This document shows positions 1 through 6,960 of a stretch of 26,271 bases of DNA, piece by piece. Made by a program: the position numbers and the translations under genes. The stretch lies in assembly GCA_003562655.1 (NCBI GenBank), contig PWUC01000123.1:1-26271 (forward strand). The letters are read 5' to 3'. This DNA comes from Clostridia bacterium. GTDB lineage: Bacteria > Bacillota_E > SLMV01 > PUMD01. How positions within the stretch are numbered: the stretch's first letter is position 1; each line of letters begins with the position of its first letter. The notes beneath the pieces were generated by a model that worked only from the letters and a program-made list of their open reading frames with translations, was not told where the DNA came from and did no database searches.

Positions 1-244
1 CCGAACTGTCAAACTTGCGCGCAATATACACGACCAGCCTCAGGTTCCTCTCAATGAGGGTCTGCCGCACCCCCTCGTGGCCCTCCCGCAGGTCCTCGAT
101 GAGCCCGGCTTCCTCCCGCTTACTCAGCGGGGGTGGAAGGGTACTTCCCCCGGTGAGATAGTGAATTTCCCTGGCAGCGGACTGCACCACTGCAAGGATC
201 CAGCCTGAGAACTGCCCCCAGAGCCGCCGCATCCATTCCGCCAA
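1..244 (-). CDS. sigE: Sporulation sigma factor SigE, N-terminal part (runs off the left edge)
   Basis: Mother-cell sigma factor of sporulation, made as an inactive membrane-associated precursor. About 81 residues are visible. They include GGSTLPPPLSKREEAG, the start of mature SigE in this family, and IERNLRLVVYIARKF, the sigma region 2 core. Before these lies a pro-sequence of about 28 residues, rich in Trp, Leu, Ile and Val (EWMRRLWGQF then WILAVV), as expected for membrane tethering. By alignment with Bacillus pro-SigE, processing should fall near EIH|YLTGG (inference). I chose the TTG at 244 because it lies 9 bases after a strong GGAGGAG; an in-frame ATG at 253 directly abuts that site. 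The gene starts 19 bases after the spoIIGA stop, so both should come from one spoIIG transcript. The C-terminal two thirds lies outside the window. Confidence 0.93.
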   Translation of the reverse strand, partial: MAEWMRRLWGQFSGWILAVVQSAAREIHYLTGGSTLPPPLSKREEAGLIEDLREGHEGVRQTLIERNLRLVVYIARKFDSS

Positions 245-263
245 TGAAATCATCTCCTCCAGC

Positions 264-1118
264 TCAGATGAAACACGCAGGTATTAGAGCCTGGTATTGT
301 CCACCGCCGCTCAAGGACTCGCAGGTGACGCCCACCACCACACTGGTCACCCGGATCGATCCCCGGATCACCACCAGATCCGGACGCATCCCCAACATGA
401 GGCCCCCGGTACCCTGCAGGGCCCGGAAGGGCAGCATGCGCAGCCTCCTGTCCCAGCCGCCGGAGATCGAGAGCCCATCCCCCGCGGCCGCTCCCTCCAG
501 GCCCGCCGCCAACTGCTGCCAGCTCAGCGGCAGAACATCCCGGATGACGCGGTACTCAATGATGATGACGGGATCACCGCTGACCGGGTCCACCACCCGA
601 TTGCCCGTATCTACCAGGCCGCAGCACGTGACGCACCGGCCCTCAACCTGCACGGTGACCTCCGCCAGCAGGTCGGGCGACAGGTTGTTGAAGGTCCGTC
701 CGCGGCAGACCGCATAACCCGCGATCAGGATGAAGACGGCGATGACGCCCAGATGTCCGGGGGACGCGGGACCGACTGCCGCCCGGCCCGTCGCCCCCGT
801 CAGCAGAAGGCCCATCCCACCTCCCGAAACGGCCAGTCCCAGGAAGGGAATCAGCAGGACCGCATCCGCTGCCCCCCGCAGGGGGTAAAAGGTCGCCGCC
901 ACCATCAGGGCTGCGGCGAACAGCACCCCACCCCATCCGTACAGATGAGCCAGACGCGGATCCAGATAGCCGAGAGCGTAGATGCTTCCGAGGGCTGAGG
1001 CAGCGGTGAGCCTGCGAGAGGTGGTGCGCCGGCCCGCGGCGACGGCCGTCGCATACAAGAGGGCATAGTTCAGGGTGAAGTTGACTATCATGTAAACATC
1101 GAGAAAGATCTCCCCCAC
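264..1118 (-). CDS. spoIIGA: Sporulation sigma-E factor-processing peptidase SpoIIGA
   Basis: Membrane-embedded aspartic protease that removes the SigE pro-sequence once the asymmetric septum has formed, on a signal from the forespore. The 284-residue product has about five hydrophobic segments in residues 1-138, starting with the family-typical EIFLDVYMIVNF, then a soluble protease domain. The catalytic motif is visible as LVDTGNRVVDP (Asp170), matching the LIDSGN motif of Bacillus SpoIIGA. A longer frame opens at 1184, but the GTG at 1118 has GGGAGG a few bases upstream and gives the expected N-terminus, so I use that. It lies just before sigE and after a Spo0A-type promoter region (1204-1311). 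Length and topology are normal for the family. Confidence 0.95.
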   Translation of the reverse strand: MGEIFLDVYMIVNFTLNYALLYATAVAAGRRTTSRRLTAASALGSIYALGYLDPRLAHLYGWGGVLFAAALMVAATFYPLRGAADAVLLIPFLGLAVSGGGMGLLLTGATGRAAVGPASPGHLGVIAVFILIAGYAVCRGRTFNNLSPDLLAEVTVQVEGRCVTCCGLVDTGNRVVDPVSGDPVIIIEYRVIRDVLPLSWQQLAAGLEGAAAGDGLSISGGWDRRLRMLPFRALQGTGGLMLGMRPDLVVIRGSIRVTSVVVGVTCESLSGGGQYQALIPACFI

Positions 1119-1210
1119 GGCAGCCCTCCCGGGTTGGATAAATGGACACACAGCCAGCATCTCCACGGGTGATGGAGAGGACATACTTAATAGATAGTCT
1201 CAACAACTCC

Positions 1211-1216
1211 ATTATA
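1211..1216 (-). promoter_or_regulatory. -10 element of the spoIIG (spoIIGA-sigE) promoter
   Basis: On the minus strand a perfect TATAAT lies about 93 bases before the spoIIGA start codon, in an AT-rich patch. No good -35 hexamer sits at 17 bp. That fits the known spoIIG promoter of Bacillus, where an abnormal -35 spacing is rescued by Spo0A. The expected transcription start is near 1204, giving a leader of about 85 bases. The hexamer is seen; its use is inferred. Confidence 0.6.
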
Positions 1217-1248
1217 TGACCACCTGGGTACAAATTTCTGATGAAGCA

Positions 1249-1256
1249 TGTCGACA
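1249..1256 (-). promoter_or_regulatory. Spo0A-box-like palindrome, proximal site
   Basis: TGTCGACA is an exact 8-bp palindrome. Each half matches the 0A box TGTCGAA at 6 of 7 positions on both strands. It would lie at about -45 to -52 relative to the predicted spoIIG start, where Spo0A~P binds in Bacillus spoIIG. Confidence 0.5.
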
Positions 1257-1303
1257 GCAAAAGTTCAATACGCTCGAAGAAGTGCCGGAGATGGGGACTT
1301 ATG

Positions 1304-1311
1304 TGTCGACA
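1304..1311 (-). promoter_or_regulatory. Spo0A-box-like palindrome, distal site
   Basis: A second exact copy of TGTCGACA lies 55 bp upstream of the first, at about -100 to -107 from the predicted spoIIG start. Two identical copies in a short promoter-proximal stretch make chance less likely. Spo0A binding is an inference from the consensus. Confidence 0.45.
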
Positions 1312-1312
1312 A

Positions 1313-1697
1313 CCCGGTGAGAAACACTGCGAAGCAAAGCGAGGAAGCTAAAACACAGGACTGAAACACCACCAGCGCCTGCTGCCCGGCGGCAAATGAG
1401 TGGGGCAGGGGCCCGCCCGGAGCCACAAAGAGCAGGGAGCCGCCCTCCCCCGGTCCCATTGAGACGGGTGGCGGGCGGCAGTCCACCGCCCCCCGGGCCG
1501 GGGGCATTTCCCCAATGACGGGAGCTGGGCACACCGATCTGCCGGCCACACAGGACCCATCGACGGGGCCGCGCCGCAAACCGCAGGCCCGCCCCTGTCG
1601 ATCCCACTGCCAGAGACGGCCCGATCCATCCTGGGCGGGGGCCGTCACCCGCCCAGGCCCCGAGCCTCCTTCTCTGGTCCCTCATGAAGGCAGGCGT
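1313..1697 (-). other. GC-rich, hairpin-rich ftsZ-spoIIGA intergenic region, no convincing gene
   Basis: No convincing gene lies here. Overlapping minus-strand frames of 93-128 codons are open, but they lack good ribosome-binding sites and recognisable domains. Strong inverted repeats are visible: 1630-1639 with 1648-1657 (10 bp); 1559-1569 with 1591-1602 (11 bp, one bulged T); a GCCGCCC/GGGCGGC pair around 1440-1480; and a C-run/G-run hairpin near 1490-1507. The region may be a structured 3' untranslated region of ftsZ, a terminator array, or an unrecognised RNA. Genes such as bpr, found here in Bacillus, are absent. Confidence 0.5.
1630..1657 (-). terminator. Strong hairpin downstream of ftsZ, possible terminator without a U-tract
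   Basis: A perfect 10-bp stem (CCTGGGCGGG with CCCGCCCAGG) and an 8-base loop start about 40 bases after the ftsZ stop. No T-run follows on the minus strand, so it is not a canonical intrinsic terminator. It could act as a U-less terminator or as an RNA-stabilising 3' structure. Confidence 0.4.
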
Positions 1698-2765
1698 TCA
1701 GAGATCCCGTATGCTGCGGCGGCGCAGAAAGGCCGGAATATCCAGTTCATCGTCATCCGCGGTAAAGGGTTTCATGGTCAACTCATCAAAGCCAGCCTCC
1801 GAGGGACGTCTCCTGCCGCCAAAACCCGTGGCGATGACCGTGACCCTCAGCTCGTCCTCAAAGGATTCATTGATCGCTGCACCGAAGATGATGTGGGCAT
1901 CATTTTCGGCCACCTCACGGATGAGTTCTGCCGCCTCGTTGACCTCCAGCAGGCCGAGAGAGGCATCCCCGGTTATGTTCAACAAAACCCCCTTGGCCCC
2001 ATCGATGGAGGTCTCAAGGAGAGGACTCGAGATCGCATTTCGGGCGGCCTCGGCTGCCCTGCTGTCTCCCGAGGCGGTGCCGATGCCCATGAGGGCAGTG
2101 CCCGTTCCCATCATGATGGCCCGGACATCGGCAAAATCGAGGTTGATCAGCCCGGGTACCGCGATCAGGTCAGAAATGCCCTGCACGCCCTGCCGCAGGA
2201 CATCGTCGGCGATGCTGAAGGCATCGACGATGGAGGTCTTCTTCTCCACCACCTTGAGGAGGCGGTCATTGGGAATGGTTATGAGAGTATCTATGGCTTC
2301 CTTGAGAATATCAATTCCCTCCTCGGCCTGGCGCATCCTCCTCGCACCCTCGAAGGTGAAGGGCTTTGTGACCACCCCGACGGTCAGGGCTCCGACGGAC
2401 CGGGCGACCTCCGCTATGATGGGAGAGGCCCCCGTCCCCGTCCCCCCGCCCATGCCGGCAGTGATGAAGATCATGTCCGCCCCGGCCAGGACCTCCTCCA
2501 GCTCCTCCCTGCTCTCCTCAGCCGCCTTGCGCCCCAGGGCAGGGTCTGCACCGACACCCAAACCCTTGGTCATGTTCGCGCCCATCTGCAGTTTGTAGTC
2601 AGCCTTGTTGACGGACAGGGCCTGGGCATCGGTGTTGACGGCGATGAATTCCACGCCCCGCACGTTGGCCTCAATCATGCGGTTCACGGCGTTGTTGCCC
2701 CCACCGCCCACGCCGAGCACCTTAATCGTAGCGAAATCCGGATTGTCAATATCTAGTTCAAGCAC
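1698..2765 (-). CDS. ftsZ: Cell division protein FtsZ
   Basis: Tubulin-like GTPase that forms the division ring and, in sporulating cells, the polar septum. The 355-residue protein has the nucleotide-binding start [17 protein letters not shown], the tubulin signature GGGTGTG at about 106-112, and the T7 loop with NLDFADV (Asn208, Asp210, Asp213), whose acidic residues complete the GTPase site of the next subunit. The C-terminal conserved peptide DIPAFLRRR, which binds membrane anchors, is present near the end. A TTG at 2786 would extend the frame, but the GTG at 2765 follows GAAGGGGG by 7 bases and gives the usual MLELD start. The linker before the C-terminal peptide is short, as in related Firmicutes. 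It lies 72 bases after ftsQ, with no ftsA between them. Confidence 0.98.
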   Translation of the reverse strand: MLELDIDNPDFATIKVLGVGGGGNNAVNRMIEANVRGVEFIAVNTDAQALSVNKADYKLQMGANMTKGLGVGADPALGRKAAEESREELEEVLAGADMIFITAGMGGGTGTGASPIIAEVARSVGALTVGVVTKPFTFEGARRMRQAEEGIDILKEAIDTLITIPNDRLLKVVEKKTSIVDAFSIADDVLRQGVQGISDLIAVPGLINLDFADVRAIMMGTGTALMGIGTASGDSRAAEAARNAISSPLLETSIDGAKGVLLNITGDASLGLLEVNEAAELIREVAENDAHIIFGAAINESFEDELRVTVIATGFGGRRRPSEAGFDELTMKPFTADDDELDIPAFLRRRSIRDL

Positions 2766-2837
2766 CTCGCAGCCCCCTTCGCTCAATCATGTTCCGATCA
2801 GGCATTGATCCATCCGCACGCATTCCGGCAATGAGCA

Positions 2838-3572
2838 TCATCTCGACGGACGGATCACAGGCCGGTCCGGAACCCGCAGATCAATGGTGTAGCTGGAATC
2901 GATGTCCTCTTCCAACATGGTGACCAGAATCGAGGCGGCACGAAGAATGTCCTCCGGTGCCAGCGGGAACATCACGGGTACGGCCTCGGTTGTGAAGAGC
3001 ACCATATGTCCTTCTTCTCGCACGATCTCAGAAATCCTGTGTCGCAGATCACCGATCAGTTCGGCACATCGCAACAGCTCGTCCACCTCAGGAGAACCCA
3101 GGCTCTCTCCAAGGGTCAGAGTATCCGCCCGAGCTCCCGAGAGGGCGGGAACAGCCACACCCGGCCATTCTCCCTCGACCGAAAGGACCCTGCCCTGGGC
3201 ATCCAGAAGGGCAAAGACGCCGCCCTGGATGATCACTGCCACCGGTTCTCTCTCTGTCACCCGGATCACGAGCCGGTTCGGCAACCGCCGGATTATTCTC
3301 ACCCCGGCGACCCTGGGATCAACGGTGAGCCGGTCCTCCAGCTCCCCGAGGCTGAAGGAGTAGATGTGCTGATCCCCCCGCACCGCAAGCATCATCCTGA
3401 TCTCCTCGGGATCCAGCATTTTGATGCCCTCTATCTCCAGCTCTGTGACCCGGAAGTATGAGCTCTGGAAGAAGCCGAAAAGCCCGATGGCCAGTATGAA
3501 AATGACTGCGAGTACCGCACCGCTCCGTGACATGACGATTGCCCTCCCAGCCACTTCCTCAACTGACGTCAT
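2838..3572 (-). CDS. ftsQ: Cell division protein FtsQ/DivIB
   Basis: Single-pass membrane protein of the division complex, acting with FtsL (and usually DivIC) to control the FtsW-FtsI synthase. The 244-residue product has a short cytoplasmic tail, a transmembrane helix at about residues 17-37, then a POTRA domain starting at FRVTELEIEGIKML, followed by the beta domain (RRLPNRLVIRVTEREPVAVI). Length is normal for DivIB. The ATG at 3572 shares one base with the murA stop codon (TGATG) and has GAGG just upstream, so ribosomes finishing murA can restart here. A TTG one codon earlier is less likely. No second small division gene (ylxW, sbp) follows, unlike in Bacillus. Confidence 0.93.
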   Translation of the reverse strand: MTSVEEVAGRAIVMSRSGAVLAVIFILAIGLFGFFQSSYFRVTELEIEGIKMLDPEEIRMMLAVRGDQHIYSFSLGELEDRLTVDPRVAGVRIIRRLPNRLVIRVTEREPVAVIIQGGVFALLDAQGRVLSVEGEWPGVAVPALSGARADTLTLGESLGSPEVDELLRCAELIGDLRHRISEIVREEGHMVLFTTEAVPVMFPLAPEDILRAASILVTMLEEDIDSSYTIDLRVPDRPVIRPSR

Positions 3573-4846
3573 CAATCCTCACAGCAGATGTCCGCTCCCA
3601 GTGCCCCCAACCGTCCGGCGAAGTCCATGTAGCCTCTGTCAATGTGTTGCGCTCCCTCTACCTCGGTGGTTCCCTCCGCCCGGAGTCCGGCGAGGATCAG
3701 CGAGGCGGCACCTCGCAGGTCCTCGTTGGCCCTGACCCGCGTTCCCGACAGGGTGGGCACACCCTTGACCACCGCGAGGCGCCCCTCGGTTCTGATCAGC
3801 GCCCCCATGCGCACGAACTCCTCGGCCACCTTGAACCTGTTCTCGAAGATGGTCTCTGTTATGACACTGGTCCCCTCGGCAGTGCAGGCCATCGCCAGGT
3901 ATTGATTCTGCAGATCGGTGGGGAATCCGGGATACGGAAGGGTCCGGACATCAGCCGCCCGCGGACGGTCGGGCCCCCGCACCAACACGGCGCCGTCGTC
4001 GAGGGAAACAACCCTCGCTCCCACCTCGCACATCTTGGCGATGAAGGCGCGCAGATGGGACGGACGGACATTGTCCAGCTGCACCTCTCCCCCGGTTATC
4101 GCCGCTGCGATGGCAAAGGTCCCCGCCTCGATCCGGTCGGGGATGACCGTGCATTCGGCACCTCCGAGCCTTCCTTTACCCTCAACGGTGATGACATCTG
4201 TTCCGGTCCCCCAGATCCGGCTCCCCATCAGCCTCAGAAATTCTGCCAGGTTCTCGATCTCCGGCTCTCTCGCCGGATTCCAGATGCGGGTCAACCCCTT
4301 GGCCAGAGTTGCCGCCATGATCGTGTTCTCCGTCGCCCCGACACTCGGATACTCCAGATGTATGTCCGTGCCCAGCAATCCCTCCTCGCCGGCGGTGATC
4401 CGGATCTTGCCGTACCGTTCATTGATCCTGGCGTTCAGTTTCCTGAACCCGTTCAGATGCATGTCGATGGGCCGGAGACCGATCGCACAGCCTCCAGGAT
4501 GGGTCATTCCCGCTGAGCCCAGCCGCGCGAGCATCGGACCGATCAGCAATACGGATGATCTCATTTTCCGCATCAGCTCCGCGGGTATGGTGTCCGTCCT
4601 GATCTGGTCCGCCTTCAAGGACAGCCGGCGTCTTCCATCCACGTCCTCTAACTCAACCTCGACCCCGATGTCTCGCAGTATGCTGATCATGACCCTGACG
4701 TCGCGGATGTCGGGTACGTCCTCAATCACGCACTCAGATTCAGTAAGTACCGCGGCGGCCATCATCGGCAGAACCGCGTTTTTGGCTCCGTTGACCCTGA
4801 TTCGGCCGTGAAGGGGATTCCCCCCCTGCACGATTAACCGAGGCAT
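3572..4846 (-). CDS. murA: UDP-N-acetylglucosamine 1-carboxyvinyltransferase MurA
   Basis: Transfers enolpyruvate from PEP to UDP-GlcNAc, the first committed step of peptidoglycan synthesis, in the cytoplasm. The 424-residue protein is full length for the family. Visible are the substrate-binding GAKNA (Lys22-Asn23), the catalytic-loop cysteine in HPGGCAIGLRP (Cys120, equivalent to E. coli Cys115), and GFPTDLQ with the general-base Asp. The loop Cys, rather than Asp, predicts the fosfomycin-sensitive type. The frame is open to 4882, but the ATG at 4846 gives the standard MPRLIVQGG start and sits 5 bases after GGGGAGGTG. That ribosome-binding site is inside a perfect inverted repeat next to the murB stop, so translation is probably coupled to murB. 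Its stop overlaps the ftsQ start by one base. Confidence 0.97.
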   Translation of the reverse strand: MPRLIVQGGNPLHGRIRVNGAKNAVLPMMAAAVLTESECVIEDVPDIRDVRVMISILRDIGVEVELEDVDGRRRLSLKADQIRTDTIPAELMRKMRSSVLLIGPMLARLGSAGMTHPGGCAIGLRPIDMHLNGFRKLNARINERYGKIRITAGEEGLLGTDIHLEYPSVGATENTIMAATLAKGLTRIWNPAREPEIENLAEFLRLMGSRIWGTGTDVITVEGKGRLGGAECTVIPDRIEAGTFAIAAAITGGEVQLDNVRPSHLRAFIAKMCEVGARVVSLDDGAVLVRGPDRPRAADVRTLPYPGFPTDLQNQYLAMACTAEGTSVITETIFENRFKVAEEFVRMGALIRTEGRLAVVKGVPTLSGTRVRANEDLRGAASLILAGLRAEGTTEVEGAQHIDRGYMDFAGRLGALGADICCED

Positions 4847-4851
4847 GGATG

Positions 4852-4880
4852 CACCTCCCCGCGGGGAGGTGACCCACCTC
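4852..4880 (-). promoter_or_regulatory. Nested hairpins sequestering the murA ribosome-binding site
   Basis: Positions 4852-4871 form a perfect 20-base palindrome (CACCTCCCCG paired with CGGGGAGGTG) whose 3' arm is the murA Shine-Dalgarno sequence. The CACCTC of the 5' arm can instead pair with GAGGTG at 4875-4880, which overlaps the murB stop codon, leaving a 3-base loop and freeing the Shine-Dalgarno. The two folds exclude each other. A ribosome ending murB would disturb the structure, so a coupling device is the simplest reading (inference). Confidence 0.5.
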
Positions 4881-5820
4881 AAAGGGCATCAATCACCCCC
4901 CACGTTTCGAGTTCGAGCTCCAAAAGAACCCCGAACTGGTCTCTGACAGACTCTCTGATACCCGCGATCAGCCGGGCTATGTCTTCCGCGGTCGCATCTT
5001 TGCGATTGACAATAAAGTTCGCGTGCAGAGGAGATACCTGGGCTCCCCCTGATCGTCGCCCCTTCCAGCCGGCCGCCTCGATCAGATAACCGGCTGACAC
5101 CCCCGGCGGGTTGCGAAAGACACTTCCCGCACTGGGGCATCCCCGGGGCTGTCGCTCCTTCCTCTCGCGCAGCCGGGACTCAATCCCGGCCCGAATGTGC
5201 TCCCTTCGCCCGCGCTGCAGCGACACCACGACCTTGAGTATCACCGCATCGCCTTCCTGATGCTGAAAGACTGAATCCCGGTAACCGAATCCACAATCCG
5301 CTGCCGGGACCTTCCTGATCATGCCTTCCCCATCGCATATCAGGACCTCAACCACCCGATGGCCCATCTCGAGCTCACCGGCACCGGCATTCATGACAAC
5401 CGCGCCGCCCACGGTTCCCGGAATGCCCGCCAACGGCTCCAGACCTGTCAGTTCCCACTCGACGGATCTGGACAACAGATCGGCGAGGATCACCCCGGCG
5501 CCGACCTCAATCCTCACCCCATCGGTCCCGGAAACCGGCTTCTTCAGCCCGGCCAGACCCCTCGTGGTCTTCACCACGATCCCCGGCACCCCGCCGTCGG
5601 CAACCAGCAGATTGCTTCCGCCGCCCAGAGGATAGACGGGCAGCTCCCGCCTTCGGGCCCAGGCGACCACCCGGGTGACCTCTTCCAGTCCGGCAGGGTG
5701 GGTGAAGACCCGGGCCGGTCCCCCGACCCCCAGGGTGGTGTGATCCCTCATCGGCTCGCACGTCCTGACCGGATCACTAGTCATTTTACTTATCTCTGCA
5801 GCCACTTGTGACCAGTTCAT
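4879..5820 (-). CDS. murB: UDP-N-acetylenolpyruvoylglucosamine reductase MurB
   Basis: FAD- and NADPH-dependent reductase making UDP-MurNAc from the MurA product. The 313-residue protein shows the FAD-binding motifs HTTLGVGGPA, YPLGGGSNLLVADGG and GLEPLAGIPGTVGGAVVMNAG, then RQPRGCPSAGSVFRNPPG with the catalytic serine, and SPLHANFIVN near the end. The lack of the E. coli-type insertion fits the Firmicutes (type II) form. The ATG at 5820 follows GGAGGTGATG, which overlaps the murG stop, leaving 6 bases between the genes. As in Bacillus subtilis, murG runs straight into murB with no murC between. The stop codon lies in the hairpin region controlling murA. Confidence 0.97.
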   Translation of the reverse strand: MNWSQVAAEISKMTSDPVRTCEPMRDHTTLGVGGPARVFTHPAGLEEVTRVVAWARRRELPVYPLGGGSNLLVADGGVPGIVVKTTRGLAGLKKPVSGTDGVRIEVGAGVILADLLSRSVEWELTGLEPLAGIPGTVGGAVVMNAGAGELEMGHRVVEVLICDGEGMIRKVPAADCGFGYRDSVFQHQEGDAVILKVVVSLQRGRREHIRAGIESRLRERKERQPRGCPSAGSVFRNPPGVSAGYLIEAAGWKGRRSGGAQVSPLHANFIVNRKDATAEDIARLIAGIRESVRDQFGVLLELELETWGVIDAL

Positions 5821-5826
5821 CGGGCA

Positions 5827-6942
5827 TCACCTCCGAGATGCCAGCATCGCCTCGATCTCAACCAGGATGTCCTCCAGGGCCGAGGGACGGCCCCGAACCG
5901 CACTCGCCTCGGCCATGGCCCGTCTGCGCTCACTGTCTGCCATGAGTCTGAAGATGACAACATCGAGGGCGTCACCGGTGAAATCGCCATCGGGTATCAC
6001 CACCGCGGCACCGGCCCGCTCCAGGGCGCGGGCGTTGTGCTCCTGGTGATTGTGGCTGACGTTGGGCGAGGGCACGATGATCATCGGCCGCCCCGCCGCC
6101 GTGGCCTCGGCCAGGCTCATGGCGCCCGCGCGACAGAGAAGCAGGTCGCAGGCGACCAGGGCAGAGGGCATGTCCCGGAGGTAGTCCATCACCCGGACCC
6201 TGCCGCCGGTATCAACGCCCTCCAGCCGACGCCGGACGTGCCCGTAGTATTTGGGTCCCGTGACGTAGACCAGGTGAAGCCCCCGATGTCGCGGGAGGTA
6301 GTTGAGGATGAAATCCACCGTGCCCCGGTTGATCGTCCTGGCTCCTCCACTTCCTCCCACCACCAGCAGCAGGAGATCCTCAGGGTTCAGATCGTATCCT
6401 GCCCGGGCGTCACAGCGGGAGGCGCATAGGACTTCCCGGCGGACCGGGTTTCCGGTCACCACCAGGCGCGATGACACCCTCGCAGGGAAGTGCTCCACCC
6501 CGTCCTCCGGAGCCACCACCACCCGGGCGAAATGGCTGAGCATCCGGTTGGTCACGCCCGGGATCACGTTCTGCTCCTGGATGAGGGTGGGAATCCTCGC
6601 CATCTGTGCCCTCATCACCACCGGCGCGGAAACGTACCCGCCGGTGCCGACCACGGCGCCGGGCGAAAACTCTGCCAGGATCCTCCCGGCCCTCCGGAGG
6701 GCACCGATGAAAAGAAACAGGCTTCTGGCCTTTCCCGCTGCGCCCCGGCCCAGCATCCCCTCAACCTGCAGCGAGCGGAAGGGAATGCCCGCCTCCGGAA
6801 TCACCGTGCTCTCCAGACCCCTGCGGGCACCGACATAGAGGACCTGACGATCCGGGCCCTTCTCGAGAAAGCCCCTGGCGATGCTGAGGGCCGGGTAGAC
6901 GTGTCCTCCCGTCCCCCCACCGGTCACGATCAACCGCTTCAT
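5827..6942 (-). CDS. murG: Lipid II synthase MurG (UDP-GlcNAc:lipid I GlcNAc transferase)
   Basis: GT-B glycosyltransferase adding GlcNAc to lipid I on the inner membrane face, giving lipid II. The 371-residue protein has the N-terminal glycine-rich loop GGGTGGHVYPAL (residues 8-19), the second G-loop TGGYVSAPV, the inter-domain GNPVRREV, the nucleotide-binding VVGGSGGAR, and the donor-site segment RAGAMSLAEATAAGRPMIIVPSP followed by NHQEHNA. All expected motifs are intact. The ATG at 6942 lies 18 bases after the ftsW stop, with AGAGG upstream. Placement between ftsW and murB is standard for Firmicutes. Confidence 0.98.
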   Translation of the reverse strand: MKRLIVTGGGTGGHVYPALSIARGFLEKGPDRQVLYVGARRGLESTVIPEAGIPFRSLQVEGMLGRGAAGKARSLFLFIGALRRAGRILAEFSPGAVVGTGGYVSAPVVMRAQMARIPTLIQEQNVIPGVTNRMLSHFARVVVAPEDGVEHFPARVSSRLVVTGNPVRREVLCASRCDARAGYDLNPEDLLLLVVGGSGGARTINRGTVDFILNYLPRHRGLHLVYVTGPKYYGHVRRRLEGVDTGGRVRVMDYLRDMPSALVACDLLLCRAGAMSLAEATAAGRPMIIVPSPNVSHNHQEHNARALERAGAAVVIPDGDFTGDALDVVIFRLMADSERRRAMAEASAVRGRPSALEDILVEIEAMLASRR

Positions 6943-6960
6943 AAATGCATACCTCTATCA

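Noticed and set aside
264..1184. Longer SpoIIGA starting at 1184
   Set aside because: The extra 22 residues are not family-like, while GTG 1118 has a good ribosome-binding site and the expected N-terminus.
1265..1685. Overlapping minus-strand open frames of 93-128 codons between ftsZ and spoIIGA
   Set aside because: Three frames are open at once, as expected in GC-rich non-coding DNA. None has a good ribosome-binding site or a recognisable domain.
2796..2810. Inverted repeat GATCA-N5-TGATC between ftsQ and ftsZ
   Set aside because: Short, with no supporting promoter elements; could easily be chance.
3539..4811. Long plus-strand frames opposite murA and other cluster genes
   Set aside because: They are antisense shadows of well-identified genes in GC-rich DNA and carry no domains.
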